Assembly: GCF_001693515.2 (NCBI RefSeq)
Contig: NZ_CP042968.1
Coordinates: 5,704,001-5,768,000, forward strand
DNA from: Bradyrhizobium paxllaeri
GTDB lineage: Bacteria; Pseudomonadota; Alphaproteobacteria; Rhizobiales; Xanthobacteraceae
Reading direction: 5' to 3'
DNA: 64,000 nucleotides
In this document: positions 28,094 through 37,237 of the stretch, piece by piece
Layout: each line of letters opens with the position of its first letter
Position numbering within the stretch: the stretch's first letter is position 1
Notes under the pieces: model-generated
What the model was told of the DNA's origin: nothing
What the model saw: only the letters and a program-made list of their open reading frames with translations
Databases searched by the model: none
Position numbers and translations under genes: made by a program

Positions 28094-29086
28094 TCAAATC
28101 CTGTAGTAGCCACGGTACCAGGCGACAAAATCGCCAAGCCCGTCCTCGATCGAAGTCTGCGGCCTGAAACCGGTGTCGCGCATCAGTTCCGCTACATCGG
28201 CAAAGGTCTCGGTCACATCTCCAGGCTGCATCGGCAGCATCTCCCGAACCGCCGCGCGACCCAATTCCCGCTCCAGAACCGCTACCACGTGGGTTAGCTC
28301 TTCCGGATGATTGTTGCCGACATTGTAAATTCGTGCCGGCGCACCGGCGGCCGGGCCGCCGTCGCGCGGGGCCTGGTCGACCAGTTGCAATACCGCGCGC
28401 GCCGCGTCGTCGACATGGGTAAAGTCGCGCCGCATCCGGCCATGGTTAAAGAGCCTGATCGGGGTGCCCTCCACGATCGCCTTGGTGAAGAGGTAAATCG
28501 CCATGTCAGGGCGGCCCCACGGCCCATAGATGGTAAAGAACCTCAAGCCCGTCACCGGAAGGCGATAGAGATGGCTGTAGGAATGCGCGATCAGTTCGTT
28601 GGCCTTCTTCGTGGCAGCGTAGAGGCTGACCGGATGGTCGGTCTTGTCGTCCACCGAAAACGGTAGTTTCGTATTGGCGCCATAGACCGACGAGGACGAC
28701 GCATAGACCAGATGCCCGCATCCGTGATGCCGGCAACCTTCCAGCACATTGACGAAGCCCTCGAGGTTGGCGTCGACATAGGCATGCGGCTGGTCGATCG
28801 AATACCGCACGCCGGCCTGCGCCGCCAGATGCACCACCCTGGCAAAGCGGTGTTTGGCGAACAGGCGTTCCATGGCGGCGCGATCGGCGAGGTCGATCTG
28901 CTCGAACGCAAAACCCTGCTCTCCGCGCAGGATGTCCAGCCGCGCCCGTTTCAGCGCCGGATCATAATAGTCGTTGAGATTGTCGAGGCCGATGACGGCG
29001 CGGCCTTCGGCAAGCAGCCGGCGAGCGACGTGAAAGCCGATGAAACCCGCAGCTCCGGTGACCAAAATAGATTGATCCGGCATCAT
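28094..29086 (-). CDS. NAD-dependent epimerase, UDP-glucuronate 4-epimerase-like
   Basis: 330 residues of extended short-chain dehydrogenase type. GAAGFIGFHVARRL is the NAD-binding motif, YAATKKAN holds the catalytic Tyr-x-x-x-Lys and SSSSVYGAN the serine. The DYYDPALKRARL stretch and FFTIYGPWGRPDMA are typical of UDP-glucuronate 4-epimerases (LpsL/CapI), which make UDP-galacturonate for rhizobial LPS core. A tight junction with the GDP-mannose gene suggests one operon. Two adjacent ATG codons (29086 and 29083) are possible starts. Confidence 0.88.
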   Translation of the reverse strand: MMPDQSILVTGAAGFIGFHVARRLLAEGRAVIGLDNLNDYYDPALKRARLDILRGEQGFAFEQIDLADRAAMERLFAKHRFARVVHLAAQAGVRYSIDQPHAYVDANLEGFVNVLEGCRHHGCGHLVYASSSSVYGANTKLPFSVDDKTDHPVSLYAATKKANELIAHSYSHLYRLPVTGLRFFTIYGPWGRPDMAIYLFTKAIVEGTPIRLFNHGRMRRDFTHVDDAARAVLQLVDQAPRDGGPAAGAPARIYNVGNNHPEELTHVVAVLERELGRAAVREMLPMQPGDVTETFADVAELMRDTGFRPQTSIEDGLGDFVAWYRGYYRI

Positions 29087-29257
29087 ATCCCTGGAAGGTA
29101 GCGCTCAACGGCCGAAATTTCTGTCGCCAAGCCTCTTTACCTGCGTTGCCAAGGCCGCCGCAACACCTACCAGCCCTGCTATTGCCAGAACGGCTCGAAA
29201 ACCATACCAAGGCGCCGAGTTGCATCGCTTTTTGCACCCCACCTCTCCAAACCCGGC

Positions 29258-30226
29258 ATGGGCGAGATGCGCCGAATCCTGCTTTCGACATTGAAGATAC
29301 TGGTCTCGGCGGCGCTGCTGTATTTCTCGCTGCGCAAGGTCGACCTTGCCGATCTCGCCGCCCGCATCGACGTTTCCAGCCTGGGCTGGATCGGCGTGGC
29401 GATCGCGGTGACGTTCCTGCAGATCTTCATCGGCGTGCTGCGCTGGCGCGAGATCAGCGCGGAGTGCGGCGCACCGCTGCCGACCCGGCAGGCGATGCGC
29501 TTCAACGTGATCGGAACTTTCTTCAACCAGACGCTGCCCTCCTCGATCGGCGGTGACGCGGTCAGGCTGTGGCTGGTGGCGCGCAGCGGCCATGGCTGGC
29601 GGGCTGCGACCTATTCCATCTTCGTCGACCGCGCCATCGGCCTGATCGCGCTCGCGGTCGTCATCGTCGCAAGCCTGCCCTGGAGCTACCGCCTGATCAC
29701 CGATCCGCACGGCAGGTCGGCATTGCTGTTCGTCGATTTCGCGGCACTGGCCGGCGGCCTCGGATTTCTCCTGCTCGGCAGGCTGCAATGGCCGTGGCTG
29801 AAGCACTGGTGGGGCACCCATCACATCCATGCCTGTTCGGTGATCGCCAATCGCGTGCTGTTCAGCCGTACCCACGGCCTGAAGGTCGCCGTGCTGTCAT
29901 TGCTGGTGCACGTGCTCGCCGTCGTCATCGCCTGGTGCGTGGTGCAGTCGATTGAAGCGCCCGTGGTGTTCGGCCAGATCTTCCAGCTCGTTCCGCCAGT
30001 GATGCTTATCACCATGCTGCCGATCTCGATTGCCGGTTGGGGCGTCCGCGAGGCCACCATGGGGCTGGCATTCGGCTATGCCGGCCTGATGGCCAATGAG
30101 GGCGTCAACATCTCGCTGCTCTACGGCGCGGTGTCCTTTATCGTCGGCCTGATCGGCGGGCTGGTCTGGATCTTGAGCGCCGAGAAAGCCGCGCAGGGCA
30201 CGGCGCCGATCGAAGTTCCCAAATGA
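29258..30226 (+). CDS. Lysylphosphatidylglycerol synthase TM-region (UPF0104) membrane protein
   Basis: 322 residues with about eight membrane segments. The stretch FNVIGTFFNQTLPSSIGGDAVRLWLVAR is the signature of the flippase-like domain shared with MprF, followed by FVDRAIGLIALA and PISIAGWGVREATMGLAFGYAG. There is no aminoacyl-transferase domain, so it is a transport or glycolipid-related membrane protein. It is 28 bases upstream of the WecA-like gene and probably cotranscribed, pointing to handling of polyprenyl-linked or lipid sugars (inference). Start at 29258 or 29267. Confidence 0.83.
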   Translation: MGEMRRILLSTLKILVSAALLYFSLRKVDLADLAARIDVSSLGWIGVAIAVTFLQIFIGVLRWREISAECGAPLPTRQAMRFNVIGTFFNQTLPSSIGGDAVRLWLVARSGHGWRAATYSIFVDRAIGLIALAVVIVASLPWSYRLITDPHGRSALLFVDFAALAGGLGFLLLGRLQWPWLKHWWGTHHIHACSVIANRVLFSRTHGLKVAVLSLLVHVLAVVIAWCVVQSIEAPVVFGQIFQLVPPVMLITMLPISIAGWGVREATMGLAFGYAGLMANEGVNISLLYGAVSFIVGLIGGLVWILSAEKAAQGTAPIEVPK

Positions 30227-30254
30227 TCTCCTGACAACGTTCCGCGCGGGTAGA

Positions 30255-31277
30255 ATGGTCAATTCGCAACTAGTGCTGTCGTTTGCCGCAGCGGTGCCGG
30301 CGGCGCTGTTGTCGGGCGCCCTGACTTTTGCGATCCGGCCGCTCATGGTGCGAATAGCGCTGGCGAAACCGAATGCGCGCTCCTCCCACCGCATCCCGAC
30401 GCCGCAGGGCGGGGGCATCGCTGTCATCGCAGCCACGCTAGTCGCGGCGACCGCCGTCATTGCGCTTGCCGGCGCGGCGGGCATGAAAGTCCCCGCAGCC
30501 GTGTTCGGCGCGACGCTGTTCATCGCGGCCGTCGGCTTTGCCGATGACGTCAAGCCCCTCCATGTCCTGCCGCGGCTGTTGCTGCAGGGACTTGCCGTTG
30601 CCGCGGTGATCGTTGCCGCGCCCGAAGACTTGCGGATCGTTCCCGCCTGCCCGTTCTGGCTCGAGCGCGGCCTGCTGATTCTCGCAGGCCTGTGGTTCGT
30701 GAACCTCGTCAACTTCATGGACGGGCTCGATCTGATGACGGCCGCCGAAATCGTGCCAGTCACCGCCGCGCTGATCCTGCTCGGCTGGCTCGGCGATCTT
30801 CCGGCGTCGACGACGGTCGCCGCAGCCGCCCTGTTCGGGGCAATGCTTGGCTTTGCGCCGTTCAACCGGCCGGTGGCAAAAATCTTTCTCGGCGACGTCG
30901 GCAGCCTGCCGATCGGCCTGCTCGCCGGCTGGTGCCTGCTGCAGCTCGCCTGGCATCAGCACGTGGCGGCGGCGCTGCTGTTGCCGCTGTATTATCTCGC
31001 CGACGCCACCATTACCCTGCTGCGGCGCATCGCGAAGGGCGAGCCGTTCTGGGCGGCGCATCGCAGCCACTTCTATCAGCGGGCCACCGACAACGGATTT
31101 TCAGTATCGCGCGTGGTGAGCGAGGTGTTCGCCCTCAACATCCTGTTGGCCGCGTTGGCGATCGGCTCGGTGATAACGTCTTCGCCTGCGATCTCCGGCC
31201 TGCTTCTTGTTGCAGGCGGCGTCGCAACAGCGTTCCTGATGTACCGCTTCTCGCGCCGCGCGCCGTCCCTCGGCTAG
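30255..31277 (+). CDS. Polyprenyl-phosphate glycosyl-1-phosphate transferase (WecA/WbpL/MraY family)
   Basis: 340 residues with about ten membrane segments. Family motifs in order: SSHRIPTPQGGG, GFADDVKPL (Asp-Asp pair), NFMDGLDLMTA, IFLGDVGSLPIG and RSHFYQRA (His-rich loop). It transfers a sugar phosphate from a UDP-sugar to undecaprenyl phosphate, the first step in O-antigen assembly; the LPS genes around support the WecA/WbpL role. Its TAG stop abuts a palindromic repeat. Confidence 0.9.
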   Translation: MVNSQLVLSFAAAVPAALLSGALTFAIRPLMVRIALAKPNARSSHRIPTPQGGGIAVIAATLVAATAVIALAGAAGMKVPAAVFGATLFIAAVGFADDVKPLHVLPRLLLQGLAVAAVIVAAPEDLRIVPACPFWLERGLLILAGLWFVNLVNFMDGLDLMTAAEIVPVTAALILLGWLGDLPASTTVAAAALFGAMLGFAPFNRPVAKIFLGDVGSLPIGLLAGWCLLQLAWHQHVAAALLLPLYYLADATITLLRRIAKGEPFWAAHRSHFYQRATDNGFSVSRVVSEVFALNILLAALAIGSVITSSPAISGLLLVAGGVATAFLMYRFSRRAPSLG

Positions 31278-31406
31278 AGCATGATCCGGAAAAGTGTGTA
31301 GCGGTTTTCCCTCGCGACAAACGCGGAACGCGTTTGCGCGGAGATCATGCTCAAACAAAAAGATAAAGCGGGATGACGATTCGAAGAAACGTCATCACGC
31401 TTTAGC
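31277..31406. repeat. Dispersed palindromic repeat, family A (copy 3, long form)
   Basis: Between two convergent genes. It opens GAGCATGATCCGGAAAAG and contains AAACGCGGAACGCGTTT and GAGATCATGCTC palindromes, then GACGATTCG...CGTCATC arms. Block order matches the element at 22311-22402 in the opposite orientation. Its right end provides the TAA stop of the glycosyltransferase at 31402, and its left edge touches the TAG of the gene before it. Confidence 0.75.
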
Positions 31407-32604
31407 CCGGCTTCTTCTGCGCCAGTTCGCGGATCAAGCCGCAATACTCGGTCATGGCGATCTCAAAATCGAATCGTTTGGAGATTTCGGCCGCGCGTTC
31501 GGCCCGCTGCGGGTCCACGGAACGGGCGGCGCGACCGACCGTTTCCGCCAATTCATTGGCGTTGCCGGGCTCGACGACCCAGCCGACATCGTGTTCGATC
31601 ACCGTCAGCGCGGCCTCGGCATCGGCTTCGGAAACCAGGATCACCGGACGGCCGATTGCCAGCAGATTGTAGAACCGGCTCGGCACCGATACGCCGGCAA
31701 CGTTCTTGCGGTAGGGAATGATCCAGACGTCCGCGGCCGAGAGAAAAATCTCCAACTCATCGTCCTCGACGCGCTCGACCAGAGTGACGTTCGGAAGTTT
31801 CACCTCCGCCTGCATCGCCTTCAACTGGTCGAAGCCCACTCCCCAGCCCGACAAGAGGAAATGGATATCCTTATTGTCCCGCAGTAACCGCGCCGCTTCG
31901 AACACGATGACGGGATCGTGGGTGAAGCCGAGATTGCCCGACAGCCCGACGACGTAACGGGTGGAGAGCGGGCGACGGTACGGATTGTCGGGCGCGATGG
32001 CGCGAACGCCGGGTGCAAGGGTCGCCCAGTTCGGTATGAAGCGAATCCTGTCGCGGGTCATTCCGCCATAGCGCAACAACAGTTTTTCCGTGTCGCGGCC
32101 GATGATGACGACGGCGTCGAGCGCGCGGAACATCGGCGCGTTGAGGGCGTGCATCGCCCTCGCCAGCATCGACTGCGGCTTCAACAGGCCAACCATGACG
32201 AGAACGTCGGGATAGAGATCGTGCATGATCAGTACCGACTTCGCACCCTTCAATTTGGCCGCGGCGGCAAAGGCGTAAGGCAGCATGAAGGGCGCGGGAA
32301 CGGTGAGCGTGACATCGCCGCGCTTGAGCCTCGCCAGCAGCACGAAAAACATCCGGACCGTGAACAGCAATTCGGCCACCGCCCGCTTTCCCAGCGCGCC
32401 CTTTGCGGGCATCCAGCTCCTGACTTCGACGACCTCAGGCTTGCCCGTTTGCGCCGGTATCGCGGAGCCCGCCGTTCCCGACAGCACCAGTGCGTCGGCC
32501 TCCTGCGCCACGCGCTCCGAAATCGATGCCATGATCGCCGCCGTCGTGCTCGGATCCGGCGGGTAGTGCTGGCTGACGACGACGACTTTTCCGTAACTCT
32601 GCAT
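31402..32604 (-). CDS. Glycosyltransferase family 4 (WcaI/WbuB-like)
   Basis: 400 residues of GT-B fold. The opening KVVVVSQHYPPDPSTTAAIMASI, the IMHDLYPDVLV segment, YVVGLSGNLGFTHDP and PSRFYNLLAIGRPVI are typical of WcaI/WbuB fucosaminyl- or mannosyltransferases of polysaccharide operons. The donor E-x7-E region is replaced by the DVWIIPYRKNVAGVSVPSRFYNLLA stretch seen in this subfamily. It is the last gene of the run hldD-hldE-ligase-ligase-WbpM-like. Its stop codon comes from a repeat. Confidence 0.83.
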   Translation of the reverse strand: MQSYGKVVVVSQHYPPDPSTTAAIMASISERVAQEADALVLSGTAGSAIPAQTGKPEVVEVRSWMPAKGALGKRAVAELLFTVRMFFVLLARLKRGDVTLTVPAPFMLPYAFAAAAKLKGAKSVLIMHDLYPDVLVMVGLLKPQSMLARAMHALNAPMFRALDAVVIIGRDTEKLLLRYGGMTRDRIRFIPNWATLAPGVRAIAPDNPYRRPLSTRYVVGLSGNLGFTHDPVIVFEAARLLRDNKDIHFLLSGWGVGFDQLKAMQAEVKLPNVTLVERVEDDELEIFLSAADVWIIPYRKNVAGVSVPSRFYNLLAIGRPVILVSEADAEAALTVIEHDVGWVVEPGNANELAETVGRAARSVDPQRAERAAEISKRFDFEIAMTEYCGLIRELAQKKPG

Positions 32605-32651
32605 CTTTGCTTTCGAAGCGGCCCGGATCGCCGGCGGATACCGAAAAAAGA

Positions 32652-34568
32652 TCAGGCGGCGTTCGAGCCGAACTCGGGCACGGCGTCCTTGAGCACCGCG
32701 CGGATGGTGGAACGGTCATCCCGCGCAATCGCATCCTCCAGCGCCGCGATCCATTTGCGCAAGGTCTGCATCGGCGGCTCGTTCGGCTTGGCCGCCATGA
32801 TGCCGGCGACCCCGATCTCCACCGTCGGCTCCTCGCTGGCGAACAGGATCTCGTTCAGCCGCTCGCCCGGCCGCATGCCGGTAAAGACCACCTCGACATC
32901 GATGCCGGGTTCGAGGCCGGACAGGCGGATCATCCGCTCGGCAAGCTCCACGATCTTGACCGGCTGTCCCATGTTGAGGACGTAGACCGAGACGTCGGGC
33001 CGTGCCGGCGTCAGCGCATGCGTCGCCGCGGTCAGCACGAGATCGCAGGCTTCGCGGATGGTCATGAAGTAGCGGACCATGTCCGGATGCGTCACCGTGA
33101 CCGGGCCGCCCGCCTCGATCTGCGCCTTGAATTTCGGCACCACCGATCCGTTCGAAGCCAGCACGTTGCCGAACCGCACCGAGATCAGGCGCATATGCGG
33201 CCTGCCCGCCGATTGCGCCATCAGATCATGGTCGAGCGCCTGGCAATACATTTCGGCAAAGCGTTTGGTCAGGCCGAGCATCGAGACCGGCTCAATCGCC
33301 TTGTCGGTCGAGATCATCACCATCGCGGTCGCGCCCGCCGCCATCGCCGCGTCGGCGACGTTGACCGATCCGAAGATGTTGGTCTTGACGCCCTCGCTCC
33401 AGTCGCGCTCGAGGATCGGCACATGCTTCAGCGCGGCGGCATGGAACACGATATCGGGCTTGAATTCCCGCATCAGGTTCATGATCCGGTCGCGATCGCG
33501 GATATCGGCGATCCGGCCCTCGATCATGGCATTGGCCGCGCGCGCGGTCAGCGCCTCCGTCACCGCGTAAAGCGCCGGTTCCGAATGCTCGATCACCAGC
33601 AGCCGCGCGGCGCCGAAGGTCGCGACACGGTCGCATATCTCCGAACCGATCGAGCCACCGCCGCCGGTGACGATCACCGCCTTGCCCTTCACCAGCGTTT
33701 CAAGCCGCGCGTAATCGATCTTCTCGCTCGGCCGCAGCAACAGGTCTTCGACGGCGACATTGGTCAGCCTTGGCACGTCGCCACTTTCGAGCGACGGCAG
33801 GCGGCTGACGAACAGGCCGAGCCGCTTGGCGCGCATCAGCACCGATTCGGGATGCGCCTCAGGTTCGAACGCCGACGGCGTCATGACGAGCCGCGCAATC
33901 GGCTTTCCCCGGCCGGCATAGTCGCGGATCACGTCCTCGACGTCATCGATGCCGCCGAGCACCGGCACGTTGCGGATCGACTGCCCGCGGTCAGCGGCCG
34001 ACGGCGACAGCACGCCGACCGGCCAAAGCTGTTTGACAGCACCGCTCTCGATCGCGCGCAGCAGCACCTCCGCGTCGGCGGCGCGGCCGATCAAGAGGGT
34101 CACTGAGGCGCCCTCGGTGCGGGCATGGCGGCGGACGCGCGTGTAGCGGAAATAGCGGTAGCCGAAACGGAGCGCGCTCAGCGCGAATACCTGAAGAAAC
34201 CAGTAGAGAACGATGGTGATGCGGCCGAACAGCACCGGTGCCTTGCCGCTCGATGCCCCGAAGATGAACGCATAGTCCAGCACGACGAGCGCGACCGCCA
34301 GAACGCTCGCCACGCGCAGGATGTTCAGCGCGTCGGGAAGCGAAATGAAACGCCATTTCGTCGTCGTCAGGTTGAAGACGTAACAGATCACGACGCTGAA
34401 GATGACGAACAGCGGCAGGATACGCAGCAATAGCGGCAGGCGCGCAAAGAAGGCCTCGCCGCCCTCGAAACGCAGGTAGAAGCTCGCCAGCAGCGCAAGC
34501 GCCGTCGCCAGCGCATCATGCGCTGCGATCAGAAAATTGCGGCGGGTCAGTTGCGAAAGAGGCGTCAT
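32652..34568 (-). CDS. WbpM/CapD/FlaA1-like UDP-sugar 4,6-dehydratase, membrane form
   Basis: 638 residues. Four membrane segments occupy about residues 15-130, then a Rossmann-like domain (LLIGRAADAEVLL) and the catalytic dehydratase domain starting VIVTGGGGSIGSEICDRV near 295. Further motifs: FHAAALKHVPILE, MISTDKAIEPVSMLGLTKR and RFGNVLASNGSVVPKF. It removes water from UDP-GlcNAc to give a 4-keto-6-deoxy sugar for O-antigen. In well studied members the triad residue reads VMG; here the aligned bases give MLG, so Leu seems to stand where the catalytic Met is expected (alignment by eye). Confidence 0.87.
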   Translation of the reverse strand: MTPLSQLTRRNFLIAAHDALATALALLASFYLRFEGGEAFFARLPLLLRILPLFVIFSVVICYVFNLTTTKWRFISLPDALNILRVASVLAVALVVLDYAFIFGASSGKAPVLFGRITIVLYWFLQVFALSALRFGYRYFRYTRVRRHARTEGASVTLLIGRAADAEVLLRAIESGAVKQLWPVGVLSPSAADRGQSIRNVPVLGGIDDVEDVIRDYAGRGKPIARLVMTPSAFEPEAHPESVLMRAKRLGLFVSRLPSLESGDVPRLTNVAVEDLLLRPSEKIDYARLETLVKGKAVIVTGGGGSIGSEICDRVATFGAARLLVIEHSEPALYAVTEALTARAANAMIEGRIADIRDRDRIMNLMREFKPDIVFHAAALKHVPILERDWSEGVKTNIFGSVNVADAAMAAGATAMVMISTDKAIEPVSMLGLTKRFAEMYCQALDHDLMAQSAGRPHMRLISVRFGNVLASNGSVVPKFKAQIEAGGPVTVTHPDMVRYFMTIREACDLVLTAATHALTPARPDVSVYVLNMGQPVKIVELAERMIRLSGLEPGIDVEVVFTGMRPGERLNEILFASEEPTVEIGVAGIMAAKPNEPPMQTLRKWIAALEDAIARDDRSTIRAVLKDAVPEFGSNAA

Positions 34569-34656
34569 TCCAATGGCCGGCTGCGGGAACGATCGGGATT
34601 CGCGAGGCGCGTCCCCTCGCCCGCTGATATCTTATCTCCGGCGCGCATGCCAGCGA

Positions 34657-35964
34657 TCATGCCAAGCCTGTGCCGGAAGATTCGGCGGCCGCGGATCTGG
34701 CGCGCAGCACCATGCCACCGGCGATCCCGACGCCGAGCACATACATCCAACCCTCGTGAAAATCGAACAGATGCGAGTTGAATAGCGAACTGAATACGTT
34801 CTGCAGCACCACCATCAGCCCGATCCAGGCCGCCAGCCCCTCGCCGCGAAACAACGAGAAATGAAAAAACCACATTGCGTACAGGATCACCACCCCGACA
34901 GCACCCCACTGGACCGCGACGTTGAGGGTCTGGTTATGCGGGTTCCCGATCACCGCCCCCTGCGCCAGCCCCGCAGGGCCGGTCGCCGCCGCCTCGAACA
35001 GCCGTCGCGTCGATCCCGTACCATGGCCGATCACCGGCGCCTCGGCAAAAAACCGCAACGACTTCTCCCAGAACTCCAATCGCAACCCGATCGACGTCGG
35101 CTGATTGAATTCCTTATAGATGCGGTAGTCCCGCGAAAACTTGTCGGTGGTCGCCTGCAATTGCGGCGACAAGGTCCAGGCCAGCGCGCCGAGCATGACG
35201 GCGGCTATGAACAGCAGCACGTTGGTCCGCCACCTCAAATGCGCCATCGCGAACACGGCAAGCATGATCGGCAGCGTGACCAGCGCCGTGCGCGACACGA
35301 CGACGAATGCCATGGTGAGGATGAAACTGGCCGCAACCGCGGTCAGCAACAATGCCTGTCTGATTTTCCCGGCTCGCAGCAATGTGATGATGGGGAAAGC
35401 GAGCACGACCGTGCACAGCACGAATTCCTGGCTCTGGTCGATGTAGTTCTTGACGAAAATGCCCCGCTCCGCATCGTCCACCTTCAGCGTGAGGGATGGT
35501 TCGAGCAGCACCAGCCAGGATACCGGCACCAGCAGCGCGCAGGAAATCAGGAAGCCGACGAATACCCACATGCCGCGCGTCGAGCGCTCGAAATGATAGA
35601 ACAGGAACGGCAGAAAGAGCAGCTTTGTCGTCGGGCTCAAAGCATAGGAACGTACGTTCCAGGGCGCATCCGACCAGAGGGTTCCGATCGCGGCCAATGC
35701 CACGAGTGCAATCGGAAGCAGACAAATCGGCCGCAGCAACGAGCGCAGGAACGGGCGCCATTCGATCACCGCGACGTGGGCGAAAAACCATATCGCCATG
35801 CCGATACCGACGCCGCTGGTCGACCACGGCAGCATGACCGCGACCGCGACCGCAATGAGGTCGACGTTCAGCATCCGCGCTGCGTGATCGTGGCGGAACG
35901 CCAATATCCGCGAAACAATCCAACTGATCGAGCGCTTTGCCCCGCGCTCACCGTCGAAACTCAT
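34657..35964 (-). CDS. O-antigen ligase/polymerase family protein (downstream copy, intact)
   Basis: 435 residues with about 11 membrane segments and the large periplasmic loop of the WaaL/Wzy_C family: [46 protein letters not shown], containing the RxxxW and HGTGS motifs, then [14 protein letters not shown] with the conserved His. It joins or polymerises O-antigen on lipid A core at the periplasmic face. It is a close paralogue of the gene upstream. Its ATG at 35964 overlaps by ATGA the original reading frame end of that gene (35961-35964), indicating former translational coupling. Confidence 0.87.
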   Translation of the reverse strand: MSFDGERGAKRSISWIVSRILAFRHDHAARMLNVDLIAVAVAVMLPWSTSGVGIGMAIWFFAHVAVIEWRPFLRSLLRPICLLPIALVALAAIGTLWSDAPWNVRSYALSPTTKLLFLPFLFYHFERSTRGMWVFVGFLISCALLVPVSWLVLLEPSLTLKVDDAERGIFVKNYIDQSQEFVLCTVVLAFPIITLLRAGKIRQALLLTAVAASFILTMAFVVVSRTALVTLPIMLAVFAMAHLRWRTNVLLFIAAVMLGALAWTLSPQLQATTDKFSRDYRIYKEFNQPTSIGLRLEFWEKSLRFFAEAPVIGHGTGSTRRLFEAAATGPAGLAQGAVIGNPHNQTLNVAVQWGAVGVVILYAMWFFHFSLFRGEGLAAWIGLMVVLQNVFSSLFNSHLFDFHEGWMYVLGVGIAGGMVLRARSAAAESSGTGLA

Positions 35965-36013
35965 GGTCCCGTCACCGGATCCGCTTTCTCACTGCGTTGT
36001 TTGGCCGCCAGCG

Positions 36014-37237
36014 TCATGCCGCCGGCAACGCCGACGCCGAGCACGTACATCCATCCCTCGTGAAAATCGAAGAGATGCGAGTTGAACATGTTTGTACGAC
36101 GACCAGCAACCCGAGCCAGGAAACGAGGCCCGGCCCGCGAAACAGCAACAGATGAGACAGCCACGTCGCATACAACAATATCACGCCCATGACGCCCCAC
36201 TGCACGGCGACATTGAGCGTCTGGTTATGAGGATTGCTTATAACGGAGCCAGCAGGCGATTCGGAGTAGTTGGTCGCAGCCCGCTCGAAGAGCCCGCGCA
36301 GCGAGCCCGTTCCGTGACCGATGACCGGCGCCTCCGAAAAGAACCGCACGGATTTTTGCCAGAACTCGAGCCGAAGCCCAATCGATGTCACGGTTTGTTC
36401 CGTCTTGTAGAGCTGATAATCCCTGAGAAATCTCTTGGGACCCCAGCGCAAGTCGGTCGTGGTGAACCAAAGGACGCCCACGAGAGCGATCATGACGCCT
36501 ATGATGATCAAACTGGTGCGTCGCCTCAGGTGAAGCAGCGCAAACACCGCCAGCATGATCGGCATTGTAACGATGGCGGTCCGGGAGACGACGACGAACG
36601 CCATGTTTGCGATGAAACCGAGCGAAACGGCACTCAGCACCAATGCTTGCCGCACCTTCTTCAGCCGCAGCAGATTGACGATCGGATAGGTCAGCGCGAT
36701 CGCGCAGAGTGCAAACTCCTGGCTCTGGTCGATGTAGTTTTTGACAAAGATGCCGCGATACGCATCATCACCGGGCTTAAGCGAGAGGCTTGGATCAATC
36801 GCGACCAGCCACGACACCACCATCAGCAGGGCGCACGACACCAGGAATGCGGTGAAGACCCACATCCCCCGCGACGACCGCTGGAAATGATAGAACAATC
36901 CCGGCAGCACCAGGAACTTGAGGGTTGGGGCGATGGCGGCAAGCCGCACGTTCCACGCGGCGTCGGCCCATAACGTACCCACGGCGGCAAGGCCGACCAG
37001 TGCGAGCGGCAAATAGCAGATCGGCTGTTTCAGCAAACGCCCGTAGGCCCGCCAGTCCATCATCCAGGCCACGGCGCCGAGCCAGCAGAGCACGAAGATC
37101 GCCAGGACCGTCGTCGACCAGGGCAGCGCAAACGCGGCCAGAATGGCGAAGACATCCGCAATCGTCAGCCACAGCGCCTGGTCGCGCCAGTATCGTCGCA
37201 CCAGGGACATCGGTGGCACCACAGCACTAACGCTCAC
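36014..37237 (-). CDS. O-antigen ligase/polymerase paralogue (upstream copy), C-terminus frameshifted
   Basis: 407 residues as it reads. From MSLVRRYW onward it parallels the downstream copy closely: [53 protein letters not shown] and [14 protein letters not shown]. Near 36085-36095, about 13 bases present in the paralogue (between its VVLQ and FNSHLFDFH codons) are missing. The frame then reads 23 unrelated residues and stops at 36014. In the other frame the paralogous tail ([17 protein letters not shown]) continues to a TGA at 35961. The start is a GTG at 37237 overlapping the hldE stop (GTGA) with GGGGAGA before it. The enzyme core is intact; activity is uncertain. Confidence 0.78.
   Translation of the reverse strand: MSVSAVVPPMSLVRRYWRDQALWLTIADVFAILAAFALPWSTTVLAIFVLCWLGAVAWMMDWRAYGRLLKQPICYLPLALVGLAAVGTLWADAAWNVRLAAIAPTLKFLVLPGLFYHFQRSSRGMWVFTAFLVSCALLMVVSWLVAIDPSLSLKPGDDAYRGIFVKNYIDQSQEFALCAIALTYPIVNLLRLKKVRQALVLSAVSLGFIANMAFVVVSRTAIVTMPIMLAVFALLHLRRRTSLIIIGVMIALVGVLWFTTTDLRWGPKRFLRDYQLYKTEQTVTSIGLRLEFWQKSVRFFSEAPVIGHGTGSLRGLFERAATNYSESPAGSVISNPHNQTLNVAVQWGVMGVILLYATWLSHLLLFRGPGLVSWLGLLVVVQTCSTRISSIFTRDGCTCSASALPAA

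Noticed and set aside
32607..34106. Plus-strand open frame of 499 codons
   Set aside because: Mirror of the WbpM-like dehydratase gene; His/Arg/Asp rich, no domain.
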